A DNA stretch of 64,000 bases from Heligmosomoides polygyrus polygyrus (lineage: Eukaryota; Nematoda; Chromadorea; Rhabditida; Heligmosomidae). The position numbers and the translations under genes are program-made. Positions 41,801 to 52,285 of the stretch are shown piece by piece; the stretch's first letter is position 1, and the number at the start of each line of letters is the position of its first letter. The notes below the pieces were generated by a model. That model was not told where the DNA came from and searched no databases. It saw only the letters and a program-made list of their open reading frames with translations. The stretch is taken from positions 10,788,001-10,852,000 of the forward strand of contig OX377202.1 of assembly GCA_947396885.1 (NCBI GenBank), read 5' to 3'.

Positions 41801-44800
41801 GAGACACGAAAAGTTCTAAGAGCGGTCAACACAGATCCTTATGTAGAAGTAATCATTGTACTTTTGATCTTGACTGTAGTCTGAATTAGCTATCCTGAAA
41901 CACGGGGTATTAAAAGTTGTTTTGTTAAACTTCTTCTGTTCTGCTATGTGCCATGGAGCTGTCTGAGCTACCGTCAAACTTGGATTACTAAGCCTATTTC
42001 CCATTTGTTCTGTTCTCTTGTTTGTCCTTACCTCCCAGGTTACTGCATTTGATCTGGGGCCGGATTCATCAACTAACCCGTGGGTATAGGTGGTAGAGAT
42101 GCCCATGATGAAGCCTGCGTCTCTGACTCTTGTCTTATCTCTACTCCTTATACACATATACCAACGGGTTTAACTGTTCCGGCCTCTGCAGGAGCCAGTG
42201 CGATGACTTGAGAAGTCTTCTGAAGCACCATATGCTGGAGAGTTTGCGCTGCTTTGCACGAGCTAGCTTCCTTGAAACAAAATTTCATACTGTTCTACTT
42301 GGGCACGCGGTGCCGACTTTCGCCTGCAGCCGATTCCAGATTTTTCTATCGGATTCCCCGCCCAGATGGACCAACGGTCCATCCCCAAATTTGCCGCGCC
42401 GTTCTTGCACACTCGATCCTGGCCATCGGGAAGTGGCAGAGGGCGGCATTCTTTCCAGAAGCACCAGATTCCTTCCAGTCGGGACCTACTGCCTCTGCGA
42501 GAAATTTAAAATTTGACTCAGCTGATCGGTATTGACCGCCGAAAGGACGCGTCTATTTCCATTCTGGATACCTGTCAAGATCGGCTAGAGCGCAGACAGA
42601 GCTCTATCGGCGACAAGCTGCGCGTCCTTGCCCCATGTTTACGGCTAAACCGTTGCCGCGCCGTGAAAGTGTGTGAAAGCCCTTAGGTTGGATTTATACT
42701 TCAGTCGCCTAGTGGCTCGGCGCTAAGAAAGCTACCGACAACGATCGCCTGCGTTGCTTAATCGATATAGGTATCTTTAGTATCGTTGAACCACACGACG
42801 ACTGAGGTATAAATCCCGTCTGCGAAGGTTGTAGCATGACAGAACATTTATCCTCTCAATATCACCGGTGACTGGTCAGGAGGATGTCGCGCTCGACGCT
42901 GGTGGTGTACTGGACTAGCATCCTGCCCGGAAAGTAGCGGGTGCGGGTTCGACCTTCGCCTGGCGCAAGTGCAACATGATCGCTACACATCCTTTTAGCA
43001 GTTTCATAAAGTTTCTGTTTATGCCTTGCACAGCCATTCACTGAAGACTTCTTTCGGCGATAGATGTCCACGTCCATGCTGTCCACACAAGAGTGGTCGT
43101 CGGTCAACGAACGCCGTTGGAATGTGCGATATACGTGCGTTTGGCCGTTTAAGGGCGAATAACATCGGAATCTGGGACACTGTCCATTACCGTCGTTGAC
43201 AGCATTCCAAGCATTTCAACTCTGCGAAAAAACTGCGGTGGCTGCTCAACAGGTTTCTTCGTCGCCGCATCGAAGGCCAGCGCCGCTCACGCGGGAATTC
43301 TTCATCCGAAGACGCTGGTGGTGGTGAGCTGTTAATGGTGTTAGCGGTGAAATCGCTGTGGAATGCGCTCGACACTTACGCTCCGAAGCGAAAAAGGAGT
43401 TGAATTGACATCTGGAGCGGGTGATGAATCCTCAGCTTTGGCAGGCGCACTACATATAGGTTCTAGATCGCGCCACGCATTCTAACTTTACATCAGATCA
43501 TTTGAAAAGTAAGAGCGACCTATATGTTGCTTCCAGGAGCAGTTAAAGCATACTGTTAACTATCTTCAATTCACTTGTTGCGTCCAGTGATGTCGCTGAT
43601 GAGAACCAAAGAGAATGGATATTTGCTGCTAAGATCCATATAGTCATCAACTACTGCTTCTTCTTCTTCTTCCTCTTCAAGCTGCTCAATGTTAACCCAT
43701 TACTGATGATTCCAGCATTTATCTTCTCCGGAATATGCTAAATATAGTTGGTTCGCGTATTAAACCTATGACATGACATGTAGAAGAAACACGGGTCATT
43801 TCCTTTCCAGAGGTGTGCGCTATGTATGTCTTCGGCAGAATTTGAACTTTGAATCGATTCGTTGTTCGCGCAAGAGTCGGTGGACCCTTCGACTGCGCCG
43901 CTCAAGCCATACGTCCATATTTCACATCAAATTTGGCGTTGTTCCAAAGCGAAAACCAAACTGCACATCTTTGAAATCAAAACGAGCTCCTTCCACATTA
44001 AACTAAAGACGTTTCAAAAAGGTTAAAAAGGTTAATTTCTGTACAAGGAATATTTGCTGTAGCTTTCTTCGAAGTTTTAAATTTTCCTATAACTAAGCAA
44101 GTTGTTTAAAATTCTACAAAATTCTGATATTCTGAGGAAAAAGTAATGGATTGAAGTTTGATTAAGAAGCATTTTTTAATGTTAAAAGATGAGATTGCGC
44201 CAAGCTCTCAAACAAGATCGAAGACGTTGAGATTTCTATTCGATTAGTAGCATAAATTCTGTTTGCTTGTGTTTAACACCTTAAAACAATAAGCTTAAAA
44301 TAATAAATAAATAAAAAGAGTTGTGAAAAACACACACACATCCTCACTTTGATGCTTCATGTAAGCGTGTTTACACTACCAGTCAAAAAACGGAACGAGC
44401 TTTTCAATGCACGGCGCGATCTGTTCTTTTAATACACTACACTGGGATTGCTGCCTTATTGCGCTTTAAAACAAAGTTTAACCTATTATAATTTTATAAA
44501 ATTACTACATTCACCTGGGTAGCTGTACTAAAATTTATAGTTAGTTATGGTGATAAGCAAAGTAGAGTAAATTAAAAATAATATGAATTGCACATTTAAT
44601 AATTAGATATTCCATATTTTCCTTTAACAAAAAATTATGCTGACCATATTAAAAAGAATGTAGTTTATCCTGTAAGAAGCTGTCTCCGATTTGGAAGGCA
44701 TTTACTTCGATTTCAGAAGCAACCAGAAGTTTGTTTAGAAGAGTGCCCAATTTGACGTGAAAATGGCATAGTCTGAAAATCGTAAAGACACTTAAAGACT

Positions 44801-47800
44801 CAGAAGTTCGATTATCTCTAGTACAAATGCTCTTAGATAGCATGAAAGACCTAAATGCTTGGACTTATTGTCCTAAGGGCTTAAGTCTGATGTCTACCGT
44901 CCTGCCTTCTTCATCCCAGCCAACGGCAAACGTTTACATCCACATTTGCTTCTAGGTGTTCGCCCTTCCTATTAGGTTTCATGGCAGTGTTCGCAGATCT
45001 TGCAGAGATAACCCGCCAAGGTTGAGTTGCAGATCTTCAGTTGATAGGGTGTTCGGCGCCGTTTTGAATAAGGATGTTCGGGTGATGAATCACTTTCGCG
45101 ACCTTCGTGGAGAAGTAGGGAGAAGTAGTTGTTTATTTCAAGCGTAGTTACGTACTGCTTCTGGAGTTCACTTGAATAGGAACAAGTTTAGCATTCTGAA
45201 TCTGAATGTAGCTATCAATTCGCATAGATTCCGCCCATTTCCTTGCAAAACCACCTTGTCGAGCGTGGGTTCTCCGAAATGAACTTCGTCCTGTCTCAGT
45301 GATTCAATCAACTTTAAAGTGGAATCAGGCGTTCGGCGAGATTGTGGAAGTGTTGTAAACGATTCAGAAGAACAACTGAAGAACACGAGACATCTGGAAA
45401 AACCTCGAAGCAATTCTCATGCGGAACATGTTTCAGAGGAGAGATTCCTTCGAGTCGATCAGAACAAGGACAAGAAACTCGACTTTAACGAATTCCTGCA
45501 CATGGAGTTGGCCTACGTGGACGCCAAGCGGGAGGAGTTCGACTCGCTCGACAAAGACAGTGAGTTCTTCGACCACCTAGTCGGGCAAAACCTTCCTGGT
45601 ACATGTCGCCAAGGCGTGACGCAGGGACGCCGTTGCTCCTACAGTAACCGCGGCAGCCAGTCAGGTGACGACTTAGTCTGAGAAGCAGCCGGCGGCTGAT
45701 AATTGGCTGCTGCGATTACGGTAGGAGCAACGGTGCGATCCCGAACCCCAGCGCTGCGCCTTGGCGGCATCTACGAAAACTCTATTGTTCTCTGTTGGTG
45801 GCTATGTCACTGCTCTTCGCTTCCAGAGGACGGCATCGTCACCCAGAAGGAGTACGAGGAGCACTATCACGGTGTGACGAGCCGAAGTGAGGCACGACGA
45901 ACGGAATACTTCGCCCAGGTGTTCCAGGTGCGTTCTTCAGGTGGGAGGGATGACTCACTCATGAGGCTAATGAGTTGATTTTGCAGGACTTTGACGAAGA
46001 CTTTGACATGTCGCTGAGTCAGGATGAGCTGGAACGGGTTCTGGCCGAGCGATTCCTCGTGAAACCCAGGGAGAACTTCCCCAAGCTCTTCTACTCCTTC
46101 GATCGCGACCACAGTGGTGGACTGGACCTGACCGGTGAGTCATTCGGAATCTGATGGACTGCCAAAAAGGAGCTATTTTTCTGAGTGATTGCTGTTAGAA
46201 GACGTTGGGAGCAGTAGAAGTCGGTATTAATTGGTAGTTTTGTGGGAGGCGCATTAAAATTCTGGTGTACTTCAAGGAGAAGCAGGACAGGCTTGGTAGG
46301 CCTAGGCAGGATCCGAACCAGCAGTCAATCCGTGGTGCTCCTAAGAGCCAGTGCCTCTTCTAACTGCTCTTTGAGTGCTACAAGGTGTACTACAGCAAAC
46401 GCTATTGGCTTCGATTTACTAGCACACGTTTCTCTGCTATTTCACGGGGCATATAATACTGGTCCCTAATGTGGCCTACATGGACTAGATAGAATGCGGC
46501 AGACAAGCACAATCAATCAGACCACCATTCCGATATACCAAATTGTTCATTGAATCGAGGATATCGTTGCAGTGATCAATCCACACCCATTTTGTGCTAT
46601 TAGGCAACATCCTTGGTGTAATGGCGGAGCATCCTGATCGGTGAGCGAAAGGTGGTCGGGTTCGAGTCCCGACCGGTGCTGATGTTTTGATGGCATCCTT
46701 GTGAGAACACGTAATCGGTCCAATGACAGGACAATTCTATATCAATGACACGCCCATTTGGTGACACGCCCTCTTATTGGTCTGGTATGTCTCCCTGTTA
46801 CCGCGTTGGTCACATTAGCGACTAGTACCAAATAGACAATAATAAAAAATTTAGATAAACGTGACTTCTTCTATCCTTTTATCCAATTGGTATCAGAAAA
46901 GTTTACCACCAGCATACTTCCTAGAAAGGACGCGTGTAGTGCAATGAGGGGAGGCGGCATTAGCTGAATGCATCACGAATTGATCGAAGGTTCAGATCAC
47001 GCCGATGTCAACCAAACCCTTTTTCTCCTCTCAGTCGGTGAAAGGGTTCCTGAAGGATAATTTGCTAAACTGCCTGGAAGAGCCATTGTATTGCCCTTTA
47101 ACATAGTTTTTACGGATCTATCCTAGTCGGAAGGAGGTGCTGAGGGGACTACCTTAAGCGCTAATTGCGCACGTAATGCCATGCCACGCATTCAAATCAA
47201 AATTCTCGCATCATGAGACAGTAGCTGAATTTTTCTTGGATGTTCGACGAAAGGAATGGAGACGCAAATCACTATATCTCCCCTCCGATTAGGACGGATC
47301 CGTTTCTTCCACATCCTGCAGAAGTAGAATGCGTGGCGCATCCAAAAACGGTCTGATTACCCTGTACTATTGAAGCAGCCGTTTCACAACTAACTTTAAC
47401 TGCCGTGAATTAGACGCTAGGTGTGGTACGAAGATAGCAAAACGGCCGTTATTTTCGCAAGTGTTGATTGATCACAGTCACGGTCGGCACTTGGGTAACG
47501 CACCTCTGTCTTTCAGAGTACATGAAGTTCGACAGCAGCTTCCCATTCGAGCAGACTGACCCAATCTCCACCAACATGATGAAGCCCACCATAGGAAAGC
47601 TCACGTCGAAGCGCGGTCGAGACGGCATGTCCGAACCGATCGTCGTGTCCGCCCAGCTCGACGCCAAGGATGCCGAGGCTATAGCCCAAGTGATGGCACA
47701 GGGTAGCCAGACCCTAACGGTGAGTCAGTGTGGTCCCACCTCGTAGCCGTCCCTCTGCTGAACACCACACTTTCAGGCCGTCAACAGCGGATTCGTCAGC

Positions 47801-47899
47801 CAGCAGCACAGCGGCGCCGATCTTCATCCTGTCGAGCCAGGACCATCCCGTGCAGCTGTGCCGATCGTGAAGCTCGCCAAAGTGTCAAAGGCCATCTGA
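38855..47899 (+). CDS. Secreted four-EF-hand calcium-binding protein, six exons (271 aa)
   Basis: Coding exons are 38855..38972, 45437..45559, 45827..45927, 45987..46134, 47517..47719 and 47777..47899. Every junction is GT/AG with agreeing phases (1,1,0,1,0), giving 816 nt. A signal peptide (MRSVLVVALCCQAVLS) precedes a short linker. Four EF-hand loops follow: 47-58 (DQNKDKKLDFNE), 78-89 (DKDKDGIVTQKE, split by an intron), 117-128 (DEDFDMSLSQDE, Met at the usual Gly position) and 153-164 (DRDHSGGLDLTE, split by an intron). The last ~105 residues have no recognised domain. There is no HDEL-type signal at the C-terminus (KVSKAI), so secretion is more likely than ER retention, unlike calumenin-type proteins. 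Introns 3 and 5 are 59 and 57 nt. Intron 1 is about 6.5 kb of repeats, so a missed small exon there is possible, but direct joining gives an unbroken EF-hand. Confidence 0.85.
39120..40066. repeat. Foldback element with 21-bp subrepeats (in EF-hand intron 1)
   Basis: Left arm has minus-oriented units (TCAAACCGGGCACTTTTCAG), right arm plus-oriented ones (GGTGCTCATTTTGATTTCAA, AATTTGACTTGAAAAATGTC). The core carries two inverse GCGCCATGCACTCGTC boxes at about 39481 and 39635. Confidence 0.65.
40043..40168 (+). repeat. 63-bp direct tandem duplication (two copies)
   Basis: Units 40043..40105 and 40106..40168 both begin GCGTGAAAATGGTATACATT and end AGATGGGAATTC(A/G)ATC; they differ at one or two bases. 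The duplication captures the right edge of the foldback element and adjacent DNA. Confidence 0.9.
40169..41154. other. EF-hand intron 1, nothing recognised
   Basis: Open frames at 40338..40643 and 40854..41180 have no domain, no splice context and no conserved copy. Confidence 0.35.
41155..41248. repeat. Long hairpin, 43-bp arms, 8-nt loop, one mismatch
   Basis: The left arm (41155..41197) begins TCTTATTCTTCCGCCTTG and its inverse ends at 41248 after the loop GCTGAAAC. The only mismatch is at TGTCC/GGGCA. Lies in intron 1 of the EF-hand gene. Confidence 0.92.
41342..41505 (+). repeat. Dispersed repeat, copy 2 (in intron 1 of the EF-hand gene)
   Basis: Diverged second copy of the repeat at 100..265, with matching blocks in the same order. 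No terminal repeats or coding potential are visible, so the class is unknown. Confidence 0.6.
41506..42055. other. EF-hand intron 1, no supported gene
   Basis: A 66-codon frame at 41684..41884 has two hydrophobic stretches (LVLFTTGTTVVLVSS, VEVIIVLLILTVV) but no splice sites consistent with the host gene. Confidence 0.3.
42056..42186. repeat. Foldback MITE, GATTCATCAACGA family, copy 6
   Basis: Left end GGGGCCGGATTCATCAACTA, interior CTAACCCGTGGGTATAGGTG. The right end is partly deleted (AACTGTTCCGGCCTC). Confidence 0.7.
42688..42817. repeat. MITE with GGATTTATACTTCAGTCG ends
   Basis: GGATTTATACTTCAGTCG near 42690 is inverted as CGACTGAGGTATAAATCC ending at 42816. The spacer is about 95 bp and non-coding. 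Confidence 0.7.
42893..42966 (+). repeat. tRNA-like sequence, copy 2 (diverged)
   Basis: GGTGGTGTACTGGACTAGCA and GGTGCGGGTTCGACC align with the tRNA-like family; it ends CCTGGCGC. The acceptor 5' strand and T stem are degraded. Confidence 0.45.
43921..44770. repeat. Foldback element with 21-bp subrepeats (in EF-hand intron 1)
   Basis: Left units (TTGAAATCAAAACGAGCTCC) and right units (ACTTCGATTTCAGAAGC, GTGCCCAATTTGACGTGAAA) are inverse to each other. The core has ATTGCGCCAAG, a run of CACACACAC and an inverse CACGGCGCG box. Confidence 0.65.
46606..46679 (+). repeat. tRNA-like sequence, copy 3 (in EF-hand intron 4)
   Basis: A box TTGGTGTAATGGCGG and B box GGGTTCGAGTCCC are well formed and the T arm pairs perfectly. 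The 5' acceptor strand (AACATCC) does not pair with the 3' strand (CCGGTGC), so it is a pseudogene or repeat. Confidence 0.5.
47112..47293. repeat. MITE with GGATCTATCCTAGTCGG ends, copy 1
   Basis: ACGGATCTATCCTAGTCGGA and its inverse TCCGATTAGGACGGATCCGT bound a 182-bp non-coding element in EF-hand intron 4. A single-ended match also occurs at 48300 (CCTATCCTAGTCCG) and at 51092. Confidence 0.7.
47300..47365 (+). mobile_element. SINE-1 tail fragment
   Basis: CAGAAGTAGAATGCGTGGCG followed by CATCCAAAAACGGTCTGATT, in EF-hand intron 4. Confidence 0.7.
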
Positions 47900-48111
47900 T
47901 CCGCCAGACAGTTCGGCTGCATCAGGACCCGGAATCGTCATGTACATAGTTGTACTCTGAAGTCGTCACTTGCATTGTGAAAAGCTGCCTTTAAATCACC
48001 AACTACTTCTCATTCTAGAACGTCTTTACAGGTACTGCGATCTGCGCCTAATTTATTGCTTTCCCCATTTCGTTCATGTAATTATGTAATTACTGTACAT
48101 AGTTTGTACTG

Positions 48112-48117
48112 AATAAA
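48112..48117 (+). terminator. Poly(A) signal of the EF-hand gene
   Basis: AATAAA occurs 213 bases after the TGA at 47897..47899, on the coding strand and before the next repeat begins at about 48168. It is the first such hexamer after the stop. Confidence 0.65.
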
Positions 48118-48167
48118 TTGATTCATTGCTGTCCTCTACGTCTACAGTTATACCATTTTCTCGTCGA

Positions 48168-48300
48168 ATTGGACACTCTTCTAAGCAAGCTTGACGCTAT
48201 TGGAAGGGAACAACTTCCATATCAAAACAAGCGTCTTCCAGATTAAACTGGAGAACTTACGAAAAGGCTAAAATATTTTCTTTTCAAAGAAAATTCGGAA
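48168..48300. repeat. Left arm of a foldback element with 21-bp subrepeats
   Basis: GAATTGGACACTCTTCTAAG and the following units match the left arms at 28976 and 39120. Its core and right arm may be at 50885..51515, with RTE-2 pieces and other DNA inserted between. Confidence 0.55.
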
Positions 48301-48464
48301 CCTATCCTAGTCCGAGGCGGCACCCCATGAAAATCAAAGCAAGCGTATATGTCACCTCTCCAGGCAGGATCGTTGCAGAGCAATGTCCTAACATAAGCTT
48401 GGAATGGGTGTTGCTTTTCAAAATACAATAATTTATCTTCCAATTTGCTTCCGTTTTCAGGGAA

Positions 48465-49075
48465 TTGAGTGTCGCCGTACCTCTTCCAGTACCTCCGATC
48501 CAGAAGGACTATGGAGAAGGTCACCCACGATTTCTACTCCGATCTCTTCGATAGCCACGTCCACCTGCCCCCATGCCATCTTCCGCAGGATGGATACGTC
48601 GTTCCCTCTGCTCTCCCTTCCGAGATCCGACACACCATCTCGTCGGTGAAAAGGCGTACAGCACCCGGTCCCGACAGGATCAGACCCGAACACCTGAAGA
48701 ACCTCCCGCCAGCGCTCATCAACACCTTGGCGCGGCTCTTCACACGCTACCTGTCCGAATGCAAGGTTCCATCTCAGTGGAGGACCAGCAAGACCGTTTT
48801 GCTGTACAAGAAGGGAGACGTGCACGACATTGGCAACTATCGCCCGATCTGCCTGCTGTCCGTAGTCTACGAGCTGTTCACTCGAGTTATCCTGAATAGG
48901 ATCAGCCGAACGCTGGACGAAGGACAGCCATGCGAGCAAGCAGGATTTCGGAGAGGGTTCAGCACGATCGACCACATACACACCATTACGAAGCTCATCG
49001 AAGGGTCGCGAGAGTATAAGCTACCGCTGTGCCTTACGTTCATCGACCTGAAGAAGGTTTTCGGAATTGATTGAG
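48465..49075 (+). mobile_element. RTE-2 LINE fragment, reverse-transcriptase N-terminal part
   Basis: One open frame of about 200 codons: MEKVTHDFYSDLFDSHVHLP, RTAPGPDRIRPEHLKNLPPA, TSKTVLLYKKGDVHDIGNYR, GQPCEQAGFRRGFSTIDHIH and CLTFIDLKK. It breaks off just before the catalytic YADD region. It begins about 350 bases after the EF-hand poly(A) signal. This is the best-preserved RTE-2 piece in the window. Confidence 0.92.
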
Positions 49076-49535
49076 AGTGACACCGTTCGATAGAGCTTTC
49101 CGAGCTGAACAGAACGGCACCATTAGAACTGTGGAAAACTCAAATGTGGGCGAGTAAGGGCGGAAGAAACTTCACCGCTGTCCTCCGCCGCTCCAAAATG
49201 GCTGCCGGGGGCGAGGCGGGTTAGAAAGCTGGGGAGCTCAGGGTACTTCTCCGCAAAGTACCTTAACTGGTTTGCTCCCATTACGCATTCCTAGACCGTT
49301 AGCTCGTCACGTCTTCCCACAGTGGTCGACTGAATTTGGAAAAAATCGTGTCACACAAGGCTAACCTGCATATTCGCACCGCAATAATTTCGCCCGTTTA
49401 GAAGCTACCACGGTGTACTTTTGAGGACTACAAAATCATTCTACTGCCTACAAAATCCACTAGCCGCAGCCGGAACGATTCGATCTCCACAAAGTTATTG
49501 CGCTCCGAACACGCCCGCGCATGCAATTTGCGAGC
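49076..49535. other. G+C-richer unclassified DNA between two RTE-2 pieces
   Basis: No ORF or element ends. It replaces the missing catalytic part of RTE-2, so a deletion plus insertion is likely. Confidence 0.35.
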
Positions 49536-49880
49536 TGTCGCGCCCAATCGATTGGTAGGTCCGACTCTGTATGCATTGTTCACGGCGCACTCCAAATGCA
49601 ATATGGGCAGTCTTAAAGCAATTTCTGATTAGGACGGCTGGAAATTTCCGATAAAACTCCCAAAGCGCTCGCTCTACAGGATGTCGCGCTCACTCGATTG
49701 GTAGGTCCGATTCTGTATGCATTGTTCACGGCGCACTCCAAATGCAAGCTAGGCAATCTTAGAGCAATTTCTGATTATGACGGCTAAAAATTTCTGATAA
49801 AACTCCCCAAACTCTACAGGTTGTCCCACCGCGCCTACTCGATTGATTCTGTCGGGCCTATATGCATTGTTCAACTCTAC
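49536..49880 (+). repeat. Tandem repeat, about 146-bp unit, 2.4 copies
   Basis: Units start at 49536, 49682 and 49822 with TGTCGCGC(C/T)(C/A) or TGTCCCACC. They share ATTGGTAGGTCCGA(C/T)TCTGT, ATGCATTGTTCACGGCGCAC and AGCAATTTCTGATTA. The third unit is partial. No coding potential. Confidence 0.85.
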
Positions 49881-49975
49881 TGAGATTTATATACCAAAAG
49901 ATAGAGCTTGAGCTGCTGAGTTCAAATATATGTTTACTTTCACAAGTATTTGGTTTCTAAAGAAGTTATTCAAAA

Positions 49976-50005
49976 AGGCCGCTTTGGAACGCTCCAAAGC
50001 GGCCT
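49976..50005. repeat. Small hairpin, 13-bp arms
   Basis: AGGCCGCTTTGGA and TCCAAAGCGGCCT are separated by ACGC, just before the RTE-2 3' piece. Confidence 0.75.
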
Positions 50006-50009
50006 ATGT

Positions 50010-50705
50010 TGGCCGGCGCGGCTTTTTCGGCCAATGACCAAAAGACATGTCCGGTACTGTAGCACCAAAGCTGAGCAGGAGGAAACGAGCGGCTTGGGGA
50101 GCTTTCAAGAGCGTCGAAGAAGCCGCGAAGAAGACGAAGAACGTCCGATTCCGTGCCCAGCTATTCGACTCTACCGTTCTTCCTGCTCTAACATACGCCT
50201 CAGAGACCTGGGCTATACGAAAGCAGGATCAACACGCAATCAGCGTCGCACAGCGTGGAATCGAGAGGACGATTCTCGGAATGACAGGACTCACGCAAGT
50301 TAGAGAAGGCCTCCGGAGCTCCGAGCTTCGCCGGCGTTCGAAGATCAGAGACGCTGTCGCATGGGCCAAGTCGTCGAAAATTAGGTGGGCCGGTCACATA
50401 ATACGCTTCAAAGACACCCGCTAGACGAGAGGCGTCACCGACTGGATTCCGCGAGATGTCAAGAGAACACCAAGACGCCCACCAACGCGTTGGTCGGACT
50501 TCTTCGTGAAAGACCTGAATGACCGATATGACGCTCTTCGTGTCCTCGAGCGAGGAGGATCCATTGGACCACTCTGGTACGCGACAGGAACGAATGGAGA
50601 CGCTGCTGGCGCCCGCTCGAGCAAGTCGATGATCAACGGGATGACAGGTGATACAGGTGATTCAGGTGAGTACCGCCGTCCTGCATCCTTTACCCTTATT
50701 AGATT
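50010..50705 (+). mobile_element. RTE-2 LINE 3' end, including a SINE-1-like tail
   Basis: Encodes LSRRKRAAWGAFKSVEEAAK, STVLPALTYASETWAIRKQD and SSKIRWAGHIIRFKDTR. After an in-frame TAG at 50423..50425 follow TRGVTDWIPRDVKRTPRRPP, TRWSDFFVKDLNDRY and SIGPLWYATG. The 3' end GAGTACCGCCGTCCTGCATC plus CTTTACCC (50667..50697) closely matches the SINE-1 tail. Confidence 0.9.
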
Positions 50706-50884
50706 GGTAACTAATTGCGTAGCTCTCAAACATCTTCATCAAAACTGTAACAAACAACAATCATTTTCAGTTTTCATAGTGAAGTCCCCACTCCCGTTTG
50801 AATAGATCCAAAATATGTTACGATTTTCCTAGAAATTCTTTAATTCATTTGACTCATTATGCAATTAAACTGTTTTAAATATTT

Positions 50885-51515
50885 TTAACATTTTGTCTTC
50901 CAAAGAAAACAATGGTTTATAGTTCACGTTGAAGCCTAAGAAGCGGAATTTCTCAGAGGGGAAGAGACTACGCCATGCAGACGCCTAGAATTTCGCGACT
51001 CCTTTGATTGATCGCTAAAATTCTATCCGCATGGAGTTAGACATTGTTAACGATACAATAAAAAGAATTGTAGGAAACACACATCGGATCATCGGATCTA
51101 TCCTAGTCGGTCTAGGGTGAAGCACTGCCAGAAAAGCGAAAGAAACGCAAACAGGGTGGCATACCCATGGTAGGAAGTTGCATAGAAAGGTCCTCTTGCA
51201 GGCTATCCCAAAAAGGCAATTTCTTTAGAATAGTGCACTTTTAATTTTACAACCGCTTGGAGAACTAAGTGAAGTGGTATTTTCTTAAAACCAGCATTTC
51301 TGGAGAATTTCAGTGTGCTCTCCTATTGGAGTAGATGAATTGAAAAAAATTGGGTGAAAGTTGTATGACATTATTCTTGAACAAAAAACTATTCTGACCG
51401 TTTTGGAGAGTTTCTATTTTAAAGTGGAAAAAGCAGTTTTGATACGGAAGATGTTCGTTTTGATTTCAAAAGCACCAGTCTTGCTTATAGGGTCTTTCTT
51501 GTTTGTCGTGAAAAT
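50885..51515. repeat. Core and right arm of a foldback element with 21-bp subrepeats
   Basis: Core features (ACTACGCCATGCAGACGCC, TTGATTGATCGCTAAAATTC, GAATTGTAGGAAACACACA) and right-arm units (GATGTTCGTTTTGATTTCAA) match the complete copies. A MITE end (GGATCTATCCTAGTCGG) sits inside at 51092. Confidence 0.55.
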
Positions 51516-51640
51516 TGTATGCTTCCAGCATCATGTGTGAGGACAGCTCTGATGTCACCGATGAGTTACAGGAATTCCTACCGCCAGTGACCGACTTTAC
51601 TCCGTAGAAAAGTTTTGACAGTGGTAATGCGAGCTGATAA

Positions 51641-51935
51641 TGATAAAGGATAAAGGACGGCAGTGCTCCAACTCTGTTGGGATGCGCCACGCATTCAACT
51701 CTTACGGGATGTTGTAGAGATGAAATGAATGCGTAGTTGGTCATATCGTGACTTGCGGTGACCACCAGCCGATGAACATGTTAACGCTTTGCTCTCTTAA
51801 ACAAGTCTGGTACCAACCCACCGACCACAACGAGGGGATGGAAAACATGCTTGGCGTGGGTGCGAACCAAGAACCTGGTATCGGTGCACGCGACAGCCGG
51901 CATCTCCTCCAACTGCGCTACACACGCCCGCTAAC
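51641..51935 (-). mobile_element. SINE-1 copy, near full length
   Basis: Minus strand: tail GGATAAAGGACGGCAGTGCT, then GGATGCGCCACGCATTCAAC, and head TCCTCCAACTGCGCTACACA. Confidence 0.9.
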
Positions 51936-52285
51936 CTAATACATTAAGATACCCCTTCAAATGGTGTGACATACATCGAGGGAATAATATATTCCTCTCC
52001 TTATTGGAGTCAGTAAAAGTGGCTCCAAACACTTTTACCAATAAACTCCTATTGTTCAGTCTCAAAAAGCCTTTCTAAGGAAGACGACTTTTTTCTGAAC
52101 AATTGTTGCCCGAAGCCACCGTGGGCCTAATTTCCGGCCTTTCGAAACTTCGTAACTCTGTCCGATACGCTCGTTTTCCATAGCAACTACTTTTCTGTTA
52201 GACAACGTTGGTTAGGAGTTTGGTGCAGGGCTTTTTCAAACGGGTAGGCAGAGCTGCTTAGTATATTTGGTGTTCATGCTTTCTA
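51936..52285. other. No gene seen
   Basis: Unremarkable DNA between a SINE and a mariner. Confidence 0.35.

Noticed and set aside
48408..48524. RTE-2 at 48465 as a 3' exon or read-through of the EF-hand gene
   Set aside because: The EF-hand frame ends at 47899 with a poly(A) signal at 48112; the RTE-2 piece is an independent insertion.
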